DNA of 64,000 nt, from positions 264,011-328,010 of the forward strand of contig CAJJDP010000090.1 in assembly GCA_905182995.1 (NCBI GenBank), in the 5' to 3' direction. Made by a program: the position numbers and the translations under genes. Position 1 is the stretch's first letter. Each line of letters begins with the position of its first letter. Source of the DNA: Paramecium octaurelia. Taxonomy: Eukaryota; Ciliophora; Oligohymenophorea; Peniculida; Parameciidae. The notes beneath the pieces are model-generated. The model did not search any database, was not told the DNA's origin, and was given only the letters and a program-made list of their open reading frames with translations. This document shows positions 12,064 through 26,400 of the stretch, piece by piece.

Positions 12064-15059
12064 ATGTCAGAATCACTTGAAAGTACCACATTAAATCGAT
12101 ATTAGAGTAATAATTCCAAGGTCCTTAGTCTCTTTTAATGTCAAATTGTGTAGGCTTTCAGGAAGGTGATTTTCTACAACCTCCAAGTTAAAATTCGTAC
12201 TCTGTTCCTGTCGAACATTCTCCTAATAATCCAATTAAAAATTAAATAAAAAAGACATTGATTACTGGAACTGGCAGATAGAGCGTATTTGAAGAAGAAT
12301 CTTCACATCATGGTAAACCTGAATTTTTAAGATTAATTATTGCAAAAAGCTTATAAAATAACTTTATTAATAATCTATGGAATAAGTCATACTTACGAAA
12401 ATTACATTAATTGACCGAGTATCAAATAAAAACAATAGACGATTTAAGGTTTAGCAGTTCGTCTGCTGAGACTGCTTATGACAGCTTGGATGTATTTACA
12501 CCTTATAGCAAATTCATATTCTTTTGGGATATTTCATAGATAGTGTTATATTTATTCATATTTTTTTGGTTGCCTTTTAAATTATCATTTGGAATGAATC
12601 AGATTTGTGAGTTTTGGAATGACAAAGACAAACACGATTTGGAAATCATTATCCTTAGCATATTATCATGCGATGTTTTGGTTGGAATGAATATGGCCTT
12701 TATTCACAAAGGATAAATCATCAAAAATAGAAAGAGGATTTTATAAAATTATATTAGATAGTACGCATTTGTCGATTTAGTATTATTTTATTTATTATCT
12801 TGGTCTCATTAGCAGTATTGACCTTCCATTTCTTTCTTCATGATAGTTCAAACTAAGCAACCACCTTATTAATAATATTTGCAGTTGTATTTTACATCTT
12901 AAGACTCAACAAAATAGAAAAGATACTTGCCCTAATCTAAGAGTATGTTTGATTATCAATTATTATTAGATTCTTCAATTTGAATGGTCAACTTAATGAT
13001 CTGCTTGCATTAGTTTAGATGATTACAATCATTATTTATATAATCCACATCTGCGCATGTGTTTGGCATGGCATAGCTAATATTAACTATCATCCAAATT
13101 GGATAGATTCCTATGAATTGAGAAACACTGATATTTATGTTAGGTACAATGTAGCTGTCTATTGGGCAACCATGACAATGACTACAGTAGGATATGGTGA
13201 TGTTACTGCCAAAAACACCATTGAAACTGCTGTTAATAATGTCACTATGTTAATTGGTAGTATTGTTTTCGCATATTCAGTTAATAGTATAGGAATATTT
13301 GTATCTAATCTATATAAGAGTAGATAAGAGTACAATCACACTGTAAACTTAATCAATACATTTATGTCTAAAAACAATATCTAATTTGATCTTTAGACAA
13401 GAATTCGAAGTTACCTACAATATATATGGCAAGAAGAGTAGTAGATGAATGAAGAATAAGTGGGTTCCATTGTGTCAAAGTTAAGTAGTCATCTGCAAGA
13501 TGAGCTGAATTTTTAGTTAAAGGGCAACATATTAAATTAATGCAAAATAATAACCAAGACTTTTTCACTTAAATTCAAGCAACATCTGCTATTGGTGATG
13601 GAAGAACAAAGCTTTTCTCCTGAAGAAAGAATAATAACGGTACAATAACGAATACTATAATTTTAGTTGAATTAATAGGATGACAATTCTTTATATATAA
13701 TAACAAAAGGGGAAGTGGAGATAATATTTGAAGGAACCAATCAAAATGGTGATGTACAATAAAGAAACAGTTTGTAATGGTTGAAGGCAGGAGATTACTT
13801 CGGTGAGATATCATTCATTACAGGCAAATTGAGAAGTGCATCTGCAATTGCAAGAGGGTTTGTGAGAGTATTTAAAATCAAAAGAGAATAGTTACTAAAG
13901 CTCTTAACCTTATTTCCTAATGAGTATGAGAAGTTCTGCTGTTTGAAAGACTAATTGATGATGAAATAAGCAGTAGCATCAGCTATATCATGTTATAGTT
14001 GCAAGAGTGATTAGCATCTAATAAATGAGTGTCACTTCCATCATTATTGTGCAGACAAAGAATCTTTGATCAAGAAGGAGTATTTCCCAGTCGAACAAAA
14101 GAGGAAAACTTATGATCGTAGAGGCTCAACAAGTAAATTACATCCTTGGTTAAACCAATATGTCCTTACAAATAAAGCAAAACAATATGCTTTTACTAAT
14201 ACGATAACGGATAACGATTCCGATGAAAATGATGACGAAGAAAATGGCATATACCAATCAAGTGAGGATGATGAAGAGTAAGTCTAATTGAGAGATAACT
14301 CGTAGTCGATCAGTGCCACTCAACACTTAAATGACACTGAGGATGAAGATAATAATAGGATTCAGAAGTATAAGAGAAACATAGCAATACCCCATGAGAC
14401 CATTAAGACTGCTGGATTTGGATAACACAAATAGGATAGACAATAATAACACGATTCGCCTTAGATTGAAGGTGTGATTGCAGAATCAAAGAAATTGATC
14501 AACACCTATTAAGTAAAGCCTCCTCAAGGGGATAATAGAACCAACCCTAAGACATCCAAGAAGAGAATTACATTAATTAAGGAGGCACAAGAGGAACGAC
14601 AAGGGTCTGAGTAATTTTAGAAGACATGTATTATGTGTGATATTTTGTATAGTTCGTTAAGCTACAAAGAAGAGATCGAAAACTGCTAGAGGAGCCAAAG
14701 ATCATAGTTAATTTACAGATGGCTATTTGAACCAAGAAGGGTAGTTGGCAGCGTATTTTGATAAGATGCAGATATTTAGTTACTATTTCCCAATCAATAA
14801 TTACGATGTTATTTTGAAACGCTACGCCAGAATATAGAAATAATTTGGCAAGAAAAGAGTATTCCCTGATTCTTCGATTTATAGTTTTTTTATTTTGACA
14901 ATAAAGAAAGGCTATAAATTGAGAAGACTTGGAGAGGAATTATAAAATCGTGCTGGACCCTAGAAGTTACCAGTAACATCAAGAAAGTAACATAGAAAAT
15001 CGAAACCAACTTTATTATTTGGAAAAGACTTTATAATGAATAATAATATAAATGTGTGA
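12064..15059 (+). CDS. K+ channel with cyclic-nucleotide-binding domain (first of tandem pair)
   Basis: Five introns (23, 32, 27, 27 and 25 nt) removed leave exactly 954 codons. The order is: polar N-terminus; conserved LRLIIAKSLQNNFINNLWN; six membrane segments with a weakly charged S4; pore filter TVGYGD (347-352); C-linker; cyclic-nucleotide-binding fold with FGEISFITGK followed by R-S-A; and directly after it a CCHC zinc knuckle (13991-14032) followed by H-x2-HYC. The tail has an acidic stretch and a conserved basic C-terminal block shared with the next gene. The filter predicts K+ selectivity and the fold cyclic-nucleotide modulation. This resembles the KCNH/CNG superfamily, expanded in ciliates. 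The stop overlaps the next gene's ATG. Confidence 0.9.
15052..15059 (+). other. Overlapping start and stop of the tandem channels
   Basis: The octamer ATGTGTGA contains the second channel's best start (15052-15054) and the first channel's TGA (15057-15059). There is therefore no intergenic promoter unless the second gene starts further downstream. Confidence 0.6.
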
Positions 15060-18000
15060 TTCTTCTGATAGTTTATTTAGGAATTATTTCTAAGAAGGAG
15101 AATTCCAAGGACCAAATCCTCAACTTCTAAGCAACAAAGTTGTTTTTTAATAAGGAGATATTCAAGGAGATAGCAGTAAATCAATTACTGCTCCTGAATA
15201 ATTTGTGAATTAGAATTCACCAGCACGAACTCCGAAGAATATGGAAAGGACTAAAACTATGGGAGGTCGTAGATCGGAATATTAATCTGGCTATGATCAG
15301 GAGGATGGAGAATCTATAAAAGATAGCAAACCGTAATTTCTTAGGTTAATAATTGCTAAAAGTTTGTAAAACAATTTCATTAATAATTTGTGGAATCGAT
15401 CTTATTTGAGGAAATTGCATCAATTGACGAAGTATTAGATAGAATAATTGGATGATTTATAATTGGAATAGGAATTATTTTCTAGTGTGGGAAATCAAAA
15501 TACTAAATCTTTTTTTTAATCGTTGGCCTTTTGGAAATTCATTGATGTCTTCACTCCTTATAGTAAATTTATCGTGATTTGGGATGTGTTCTAAATTTTG
15601 ACTTACATAATGATATTCTTTTGGCTACCTTATAAAATATCATTTTAACTATATTTCATTAGCGATTTATTCGAAATGGAGAACACCAAAATTATAGAGA
15701 TGCTTCTCCTATCAATTTTGGCTTTGGATGTTGTAGTTGGCCTCAATCTGGCATTCATTTACAAAGGCTAAATTATAAAAGACAGGAAGAAAGTTATAAT
15801 AAATTATTTCAATTAATACGCATTCGTTGATTTGGTATGAATTACATTTAACTTATGGTTTCCTTATTCACAGTCTCTGCTTAATTTTTCATTCCGAATC
15901 TCGATAGTCAAGACAACACGACCTTAATCATCCAGATACTGTTATGTGCAATCTTTTACATTCTCAGGAGTACTAAAATTAATAAAATCCTCGCTTAAAT
16001 CTAAGAGTAAGAGCATCATTAATTAATCTAGATTCTTTAATCTGAATGGTTCATTGAATGACATGGTTGGCTTGATGAAACTATTGATGGTAATAATATT
16101 TATAGCACATATATGTGGTTGTACTTGGCATGGTTTGGCATATTATTCCACCAGTTATTCTTGGCTTGATGCTTATCATTTAAGAGAAAGATCTAATGGA
16201 ACTAAGTACAATTACTCAATTTATTGGGCAACTATGACAATGACCACAGTAGGATATGGTGATATTACTGCCTAAAATAATAGTGAACTGTTGATAAACA
16301 ATATTACTATGTTTGTTGCTAGTATTGTATTTGCATACTCAGTCAACAGTATTGGAATATTTGTATCAAATATGTACAAAGGCACTATGGAATACAGTAG
16401 ATCAGTTACTTTGATCAACACTTTTATGTCTAAAAATAAAATTCAATTTGATCTATAGACTAGGATTAGAAGTTATCTAGAATATATATGGTAAGAAGAG
16501 TAAGAAATGAATGATGATGAAATAGGATCAATAATGAAGAAATTAAGTCGACATTTATAAGATGAATTACAATATTAATTAAGAGGGAATATACTCAAAA
16601 ATAGTAGAGTCATTATCAAATTATTCTCTGAACAATGTGTGAAAAGTTTATTATAATAAATGGAGGAAATCTCATTCTCTCCTGAAGAACGAATTATAAC
16701 TTGTAATTAGATTGACGATTGTTCTCTTTACATCATTACCAAAGGAGAAGTTGAACTGTTGTTTTCTGGTAAAAATCAATTGGGAGATCTCATCAAAAAG
16801 AATTCCATAAAATCGTTATCCTAACAGGAATGCTTTGGCGAAGTTGCCTTCTTTACAGGGAAACCAAGAACTGCTACTGCCATCTCCAAGGGGTTCACCA
16901 AAGCCTTCAAAATCAAAAGAGAAAACTTCATAGCCATTTTATAATCCTTTCCAAATGATTATGAGAAATTTTGTGATGTAAGAGATCGATTAATTTATAA
17001 TGAATACTCTACGTTATAGTTAAATTGTTATAGTTGTAATAGCAATAAACATCTAATCAACACTTGTCACATCTTACATTATTGTGCTGATCAAGAGAAA
17101 ATACTTAAGAAAGAACTCTACCCTGTTGAATAATCCAGGAACACTAAATTTTACAGATAAAAAAACAACAAGGAACCCTAGTCCCAATCCATGCAGAAAT
17201 ATCACTCGGCAAGAGCTCATGATTTGATGCAGGATCTCAATTAAGAAGAAAAAGGAGGAATGGACGTTGATGATGCTGATTCTCACACTATGCCTATCAA
17301 TGATGCTTATGAAGATGAAGAAGGTATTTATGTGTATAATAAACTACAGATCAATAATCATCAATTAATTAGTAGAGGAGTTAATCAAGAACATTCAGTT
17401 AGAGATAAACTTAATAGTAAGAATTAGAAGAGGATGACAAAAATAATAAGAGTCACTCCAGAAGACAAATTTCGTAAAGATAGACTGTTGCAACTGCTGG
17501 GTTTGGAGTTGATCCTTAAAAAAAGAGAGAAAGTATTGATCTACCATTAAATAGTTACTTGGAATGTTGAGGAATTAAGTAATTCTAAAGATTCATCTGA
17601 AGAACAGGATTAAGTAGTCATCCCGAAGTAACATGTAATGTAATAGAAATCAAATGAAAACCTCTAAAAACCATCACTTAAAAGATAACTTTCTAGAACG
17701 GCATCAAATGAAGAACATACTAAACCAATTGGTAAATAATCATCGTAACAAAAACATCAGTCTGATATCGAAATCAAGTTTTCATCATAGAGAGAACAAG
17801 CAAGAAAAGTCACTAATAGAACAAGAACTCATAATGAAGAACAACCTACAATAATCGGTGAAAATGCTACTATGAATAATATTTATTTTCCTGCTCCCAC
17901 ATTATCTTTGTTAGTTTCGAATTTTGATAAAATGTCCATATTTCAATATTATCAGCCTTTGAATAACTATGATTCTGTTCTTAAAAGGTATATTTATTGA

Positions 18001-18243
18001 ATTCTTAAGGTTTAAATTAGATATGCTAGAGCGTAGAAGTACTTTGGTAAAAAAAGAATGTATCCTGAAACATCTCTATACTCATTCTTTTTTATTGCCA
18101 TCAAGAAAGGATGGAAATTAAGGAAACTTGGCAATGTAGTTCCAAAAAACATTTCTAGTTTTCTAGCCAATACCAAGGTATTAAAAAGAGCAGTCAAAAA
18201 ATTCAAGAATGAAAAAAATAACATTTTAGTTTAAATTAAATGA
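15052..18243 (+). CDS. K+ channel paralogue with one in-frame TGA
   Basis: This is a tandem paralogue of the preceding channel. Five introns (35, 25, 32, 22 and 33 nt) leave exactly 1015 codons. It shares LRLIIAKSLQNNFINNLWN, filter TVGYGD (379-384), a cyclic-nucleotide fold with FGEVAFFTGKPRTATA, the CCHC knuckle (17026-17067) and the C-terminal block. One in-frame TGA stands at 15838-15840 (codon 263), where the sister gene has TTA in a membrane segment. It may be an early pseudogene, a sequence error, or avoided by a different splice: a 39-nt intron plus a 29-nt intron gives an open but less homologous path. The proposed start lies inside the end of the upstream gene; a downstream ATG is possible. 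Confidence 0.8.
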
Positions 18244-18257
18244 AATCAACATATTTT

Positions 18258-21200
18258 TCATTTCTCCTAAACTATATTCTTGATTTAATGTAAAATGTTT
18301 TTTAGCTACATTTATTCATTTGGAATTGTTCTTAAAAAGAGTATTATAATTTTAAAATCTGATCTATGATAAATCTAAGTTAAGTATCCATAAAGTAGAT
18401 AAATTAAACCAAGACTAAAAATATTGAATTATCTTATTACCTAATCCCCACACCAATCTCATATAATTCAATCATCAAAACATAACTACTAAACTAATCT
18501 TATCCAACCTAATATACAGTATCTATTTCCTTATCTAATATGTTTACACTCTCTGAAAAATACACTAAAAACGTATTAATGAAAGACTAACTATTTATAT
18601 AATCAGTTAATTCTTTGGATTCTTTCAAAAATTATTTAGTTGCTAACTCTTAATTGAATTCAGTATTCTTCACTTTTTGAATGTTATTTGTTAAACTAAT
18701 AATCCCTCTTTCGATTAATGAATACATTTCATTATATTGATATTAACTATTCTGACAATATTCTATCATATCCTTATAATAAAGACATTGATCATTAATC
18801 AAAGAATCAAGTAAACTTCTTTCTTACAATGTCTCTAAATGATCAATAATTTCATTTGTAATATCTATCTAGTTATTTATGGATTCATTGAAATTATCAA
18901 TTATAGAACCATCTAAGGATCTCGGTATTTATAATATGTAATAAGTTTTGATCAGACTTCCATAAATCAGACTGTGATCAATCATTATGTTTAGTTTTAG
19001 AAATTATTTCTATATTGTTAGATACTCTTTCTAATAATATATTTGTTAAAAGAGTAATCCCATAGCAGCAAATAAGCACAAGAATAGTATAGCAATAATA
19101 TTCGGATAAATGTATTAATGTCCAATATTACCTTCTAAATCATGATTTTGTTTCTTTTATGATTTCTCATGCTAAACATCTTCTGAAATGATTTGTACAT
19201 AAGATGTTAATTTCCAATTTTTGGAATTATTACTATCAAATGTCTCTTTGATTGTTGAAAGTCTTGCTATTTAATTTTGTATTTTGTTAACATTGGTCTG
19301 ATGGGATAATTTAAGTAATTTGATAATCACCTTTTATTTGGCGTATAAAAATTTGATTTAATAAACTATTAGAAGAACATATAGAATAATAAAAATGGAT
19401 GCTGATATATAATCCAATTTTTAATCATCATACTTATCTAGATCTTGCATTACTATGTCATATATGTAATTAAAGATTAATTAAGTTCCAGTAGTAAATT
19501 GAAAGGTGGAGTTAAAAGTATTGTTTTATTCTGCACTCTAGTAACTCTTTCTCATATCATTATCAAATTATTATAATAACATATTAAATTGATCTGAAGT
19601 TACTTATTGAGTTGATTCAAAATTATTTATCAATAAATACTATTGATTATAAGTGTTATAATCATAGATGTATTAGCTTTACTTTTATACTAACTAGAAT
19701 ATGATTTAATTCTTATTGATGATGGATTATTACCCTAAAAGTTTTGTAATGAACAAACTCAATTTGATAGCACATATTCTATGAAATTTTATCTCATCTA
19801 AAGTTTAGACTATGAAAGTATCATTATCTGACACATGAGTGTATGCCCTCAAAGAGTCCATAACAACATTTATCAATAGTAGTATTATAACACAGAGAGA
19901 AAAGTATGTGAATTTTTTAAGTGAATTTATTGTAAAGTTATTGCTGCTTATCTTTTCAAGATATTAAAATGTGTCTTTAAGAGCAGATAGCTACCTTGTA
20001 AAAGTTTGATTGCTTTATTATTATTCATTAATAATTTTAGTTTTCTATTTTAAATAGCAATCTTTTGGGTTTTTGTCTCTCTGCATATCAAAATTGTCTT
20101 CATCCTAATCTTAATTATTAATCATCTTTCTCTCAAAGACAATTTCATCAAATTCCTTTTCTACTTCCTACATTATGTCATCGTCATCATGTTGAATATT
20201 GATACTTTGGAGTTCTATCCTTGTTGTTAGAAGATGTTTCTTAGGCTATCTATCAGTTTGAATTTTTAATAGTCTTGAGGAGTTTTCAAAATCATATGAT
20301 TACATTTTCTATTTGGTTACATTAATTGAAGAAATTTGGTTTTCATTTAACACGATAGTTTATTTATCTACTTCTAATTTATTGAGATACAACAGATGAT
20401 TTTTTAGATTAATTTATTTTATTTGATTATCTAAATCATCATCTATAATTGGTTTTTCTGAATACACCTCTTCAACCTCACTCATGGGAAAGGTATAATT
20501 GGATACATTTTTATGACTAGATTCTGTTTTTCTTGTTTAATAAGTTGTAAAATATTGGGATGTTGTTTTCTGAGTGAATTCTTATCGATAGTCTTTTAAT
20601 TCTATAACAAAATATCCTAATGATCTTTTGCCAAATGAAATCTTCTTAAATGTCAAAGAATAAATCAATACTAACCGAATTCTATTTGTCTTCTATTTCT
20701 CACTAAATTGATCTAACATCTATCTAATAGAATTGTGATAACTTTAATTTAATATTGACCACTCAACTCCATCAACTATCAATTCTTTATTTTATGATCC
20801 TGATTCATCAAAATCAGATATTTGAGCTGACTTCTCAGTTTACTTTGATGTTTATAAATAAGTCTTTTATGACATGAAATTTGAAAAAGATAGCATTTGA
20901 TTGATTGATGAATTATATTGCTACTTGAGGATTGAATTTGTATTGAAAAGACAATTCAAATGGTTATCTGGATATTGCCATTGAGATTATGCCTCCGAAA
21001 TTACATAATTTTAATGTTTCTCAATTGACTATTTTAAAAGTTAAATTTATTCTGATATATTTTCAATGTAATATTATACAAGAGAACCTTTATCAACTAA
21101 ATCATTGATTGATAGTTTTTTAGAATAAGTATCAAACTACATAGATTACTAAGAAAATTCGAAAAAGTCTTAAGTCATTCCATAAAGTCTTCCATTCATA

Positions 21201-23173
21201 CCAAAGACAATACATTAATTGTAATTTAAATCCTTTGTAATTATTGCATTTATAAGGTAATCATTCTATCCTTATTCTGGTATTATATGGATATTACATG
21301 GAATAATATATCCCTTTAAATCTTAATAGAATGATGATTGTCCTTATTAACATAAACGAGACTATCCTTTTTGTATAAAGTTTTCAATTAATTAATCATG
21401 TATATGAGATATAAATTAAGGCATAATTTCATAGCTTGTTTTAATAAAATTAACTTCCTCTATCTATGCATCAAAAAATAAACTTATTTATTAATAATTT
21501 GGTTAGAGCAATTTGTTAATATTGTAAATAAGACTTGTAGTTAGAAGCATGGATCTATCTAATGTTAGCACAATATTTACTCGTTGCTAATTAATTATTA
21601 TCGATTGTATTAGATTATCTGAATTTGTCACTTCGAAACAAGTCATTAATTTTATCTTCCATTTGTTATGCCTAAAATTTTATAATTGTATATACTTTAA
21701 TCAGGTCAACATTGGCAATACAATAATAAATTTACAATAATCTCAAGGTAATAACATCACTGAATTCATTGTCTTTTAATTTGCAATTTTTTACATCATA
21801 GACTTTTTCTATAGTTTTATTAATTTGATCTATTTTTTTGCCTACTTATTAAACTTATTTATAAAATTATTTGATTCCAAACTGATTCATAATTGTTTAA
21901 TTCCAAAATTTAATCATAAATGTAATTAAAGACAGCAATCTACTTTTAATATTTTCACATTCTATTTATGATTTGTACGATGTTTAAATGTAACTTGATA
22001 TATCAAATTTGGACTCATTTGTCTTCTAAAATGTTAAAATTGCTGACTAAAAATAGAAATCCTCATTCTATTCCTTCAATAGTTCTACCAAAGCTCTTAA
22101 AGGCCATTTTTTAGAAATAAAATTGGCATATATAATTTTATCTCTTTCATTCTTACAAGTCCTTTTTAATATACATTCAATTATATCATAAAAAGCCTTA
22201 CATTTAGAACATTTATGGTTATTTTTGAAAACTAACAATTGAATTCTGGCCTATTTGTCAACTAAGCATCTCTTATAAACTCTTTCTGCTAGTTAACAGC
22301 TAAGTATGGTGTCTGAATTAAATAAAATTTATTATAATTAACTAAATTGAATCTATGATTGTAATGATAATATTAGTATACTAATCAATAAATAATCCAT
22401 CACTCTGTAATCAGCAAATAAGGATAGATTAAATATCAAGAATAATATACCAAGTTGAACTTTACTTGCAGATATTGATGTTAACTTGAATAGATTTAAC
22501 AAGATAATGCAAACTAGAATAAATTATTCCAGAATGAATGAAATTGTATCATCTAAAAATGATATGTAAACTGTTATAAATTCAGTTAGTTTAATTAAGA
22601 TTCGAGCAACAATAATAGTATTCGTAATGTTTTCATTATTTGCTAAGGAATCTCCTCTCTAAAAAAACACAACAAAAAAAGTAATAACAATTGTAAAAAT
22701 GATGTTGATCAATGCAATAAAGAAATACAAGATACTTTAAGTAAAACATTATTTAATATTTAACCATAGATTTGGAATGAAAAATACATTAGGGTACACA
22801 TTCAATGTCACATTAATAGTAATCATTAATAATATCCAATTTTTTGAATTATGATTAATGTTTAGCAGTACTACAGTAAGTATGCTTATTGCTAAAGATA
22901 AATTATAGATGAGTAAAAGAATTTAAATATGAGGAAAGTACTTTTCTGGAATAAGATTTAAAATAAATGTACTTTTCAAAAGTGAATAAATAGTTCTAAA
23001 ATTATAAGAGATGCATACACAATTTCTGAGTTGGGTTGAAAATGTTTTCCTAAATTCAAAAGCTATGCAAAATATAAGAAATTTGTGAATAGCAAAATAG
23101 ATTCACTTATGTTGGCTTAATCGAAGTGCAATATGTAATGAAAGTTTTTAGCTTTTTAAATTATTTTTTTCAT
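18258..23173 (-). CDS. Giant multi-pass membrane protein, TmcB-like with PAS-like region
   Basis: Introns of 23, 24, 22 and 26 nt were identified; spliced length is exactly 1607 codons. The N-terminal ~400 residues hold many hydrophobic helices, followed by a CSKCK-containing loop and a helical domain. Next comes a PAS-like segment with EIMPQFISHIHDQLIENF, GYIIPCNIH and CIVFGMNGRLYGMT, and the C-terminal half has four or more further membrane helices. The plus-strand gene at 27.5-32.9 kb is collinear throughout, which validated the exon joins. Ciliates have a large family of such proteins, labelled TmcB-like or PAS-containing; their function is unknown, and a sensory or mechanosensory role is speculation. 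It converges with the second channel, with 14 bp between stops. Confidence 0.8.
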
Positions 23174-23453
23174 TTAATTATTTACAATATATTAATAACA
23201 ACATATTATTAAAAAATACGTAATAATTTATCCTCTATCTTGTTAAAAAGAACTAAATTTGTTTTTTATTTAAATGCCAAATAGATATTATTTAGGATGA
23301 TTTGAACTATAATTTACTAAAAAATAAATGAAAGTCCATCTTTACAATACTCAAATTATTTGTGGAATGTATATTAATATTGATAATAAATATTTGATTG
23401 AGTATATATGTTTATTTAATATTATTCGCTTATTTTGGGAGAGAAAAAGCAAA
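23174..23453. promoter_or_regulatory. Divergent intergenic (likely bidirectional promoter)
   Basis: These 280 bp of extremely AT-rich sequence separate the starts of the TmcB-like gene (minus) and the large type I protein (plus). There is no open frame. Both promoters should lie here by position. Confidence 0.45.
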
Positions 23454-26400
23454 ATGTTTTTGGCTTTTATGATTTAGATTGTATTTTGTTGCCAAGTTTA
23501 TGAAAAAGAGAGAAACATCTTTCCAACAGAAGAAGAATATTATAATGTGTATATGAATGAGCTATTTAACGGAGAAGACATGATTTTCGAATGTAAGAAT
23601 TGTCCGCAAAATGTCACTTTATGGAATACAATGAATTTGATCGGAAAACCATATAATACAGGTAAAAATTATCATAACTATAGGATATTTATTTAGATCA
23701 ATAGCAAATAATAATTCTCATTTTGTTGCACTTTCTGATAACAATACAATAAATATTTATAATTGGTAAAATTAATCCCTTAACGCTGGTTAAATACTGA
23801 ATGTAAGTTCAGATTTAAATTGTTTGAATGTTATCTTTACATTAGATGATTAATTTCTTCTAGATTGTTATATTGGTGATATGGTTTAAATATATAAGTT
23901 AGAAGGCTCGAATTTATCACTAGTTTTTTAGGATTATGCAACATATCCTCTAAGAACGAATCTCTATTCCTTTAGGTCCAATTAAATTAATTATACTATC
24001 TATGCATAATATTATCAGTAGTTTTAAATCTTAACACTTTTAAAATATGATGATTCATCTTAAAATAAAACATTTATTAATGTCTCAACTTGGAATTCCA
24101 TATTTCAAGATGTTGAAATTTCAATCAAAGGAATCGAAGTTAATACATTTTATGTTTTAAATAATCAAGAGGTCATTTTGCTAAAAATAACAGAGGATGA
24201 GAAGTTTTCCTCAGATTACTTTTTTCTTATTAATCCTCCATCTTATTCAATGACTATTTATTAATCAGTAAATAAGTATTCAGAGTGTGATTAATTATTC
24301 TTAAAGAGTGACTCATTGATTTATTCCCTCTTAGTTTGCGAAGATCAACCTGATTAGGAATTATATTAATAAGATGAGATATTTTATCAAATAGATGAAA
24401 ATACAGAAATTTAATAATTTTATGCAAATGACTTATTTTTAATTTTACAAACGAATGACTCACTTATGATTATATCATTAGAAACAAAGACATTACTGAG
24501 AGAAACTAAATGGGAATCTTTGTAAAATTTTACAAATAGTTAAATATATTTTAATCAATAAAACAATGAATTATTCATTTTTAATTATTAGACTTATGTT
24601 TATAAATTAGAAATGCCTCGATTGAGTGGATATTTCTAAGCGATAGATACATAAAAATAAAAAGATGAAATTTATATATTTGCCATTGATGACTTTGGAA
24701 TTGATATTTGCTTTGTGAAATTATAAGTAAAAACATTAAATTTGAATGATTATGGTGTTTATTAATTATATGAAAATCAAGTTGAAAATTTTTACACATT
24801 TCAACAAAAAAGATTTGTGCAATAAATTAAAAATATTAATGGGCCTTTGTTAGAGATTTAATATAATTAAAACAATTAAGATTTAGGAACATTTAATAAT
24901 ATCACTTTCTACAAAATTTATGAATTTGATAATTAATTTGAAATGATGAAAATGATATACATTGAAACTACATATATAGTGGGAATATAGAATAAATCTA
25001 TGACAATTTTCATATTTGCTTTACCAGAACCATTAGTCTCAAGTTCTGCGATAGAATTAGGTGCTTAAGAACATTAAATATTAAGAGATTTACAATTAGC
25101 ATATTAATTTTAAGAATCTTAAGTTACCATAATTATTGGAATTAATTATGACTAAACTACTTTGCTATTTTACTTTGTTACAGATGATATTTCAAAAATC
25201 ACAATTTTGTCAAATATCACTGTTTCAACCATGCATTTCAATCAATTTTTATTAACCTTTAATTGTTATTTATTGATGCTTGATAATAAAATCATATTAT
25301 ATTCTTTTGATAATGTTAAATAATTTAAAATTGATTAAGAGGCAATATAGTAGTATCTTGGGGAATATGTGGATTTTAATCCTACTAGAATGACTCTGGA
25401 TCAATAATTACAATCTTCAGTAGTATTCGTTAGTAATTAATACAATTTCATAATATTTGTAATTGATTTTGCTCTTAGAATGATACCGTATGGAATTTAT
25501 TATGTTGATTACTTAATCCAATAAATCAACATAGTTAATTAGAAATTGATATTATCTTATAAATGTGATCAAGGACTATGCTTCGATGTTTGGAATACCT
25601 AGAATTTATTAAAACCATTCTATGAGAAAAAATTGATGAGTGTATCCTAATAAAATGATGTTACTTGCTATTCTGACAATCTGTTCTACTATGTCGAAAT
25701 TGAGAAAAAACAAACATTAATTTATAATCCAACTTTGTCATATCATTAATCCTTATTTACATCTATCCAACTTAATGGATCATATTTTTCCAGCGTAGTA
25801 GTAGATGGTTTATCAGTTTTAGCCTTTGGTAATAGGCTCTACTCACTTTTTCCCTTCTTTACATTTGAATTCATTCGAAATGATACTTACAAAACCTTCG
25901 AGTATCTCCCTAGCACAATTTATAATTTCACTATAAAGTCTCAATTAAATGGGGATAATAAATCGTACACCACTAATAATTAAAGCCTGTCCATACTTAA
26001 TCCATAATTGAACATATTCATTCAAAATATTAGCATAATTGTTGAGGATGAATCTGATTTGAAGTATACCTATACTTTTGATAACGTATCAACTATTGGA
26101 TAAATCCTCTATTTTGAATTGGAACCAGAAGATGATAAACATCAAATCACTATAAAGAATTTTCAAAATGCTGTGCAATTATCCAGTTAATTTAGCAATG
26201 ATGACTAATTTACTATTGTAACTGCTGTCAACAATTTATTTGTACTCCAAAATTATAACAAACTCATGATTCAAAACACTAATGTTGTATTCAACTTGAA
26301 TAGTACTCAAAGCTGCTATTAATCGTATGCTTATAATTCTACACTCTATTCATATTGTTAAAACGATTCCAATTATTACATAATTAGTTTCTAAATAAGT

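Noticed and set aside
15837-15875. 39-nt intron removing the in-frame TGA of the second channel
   Set aside because: It needs a second 29-nt intron to regain frame and destroys the close alignment with the sister channel, so I kept the TGA as real in this sequence.
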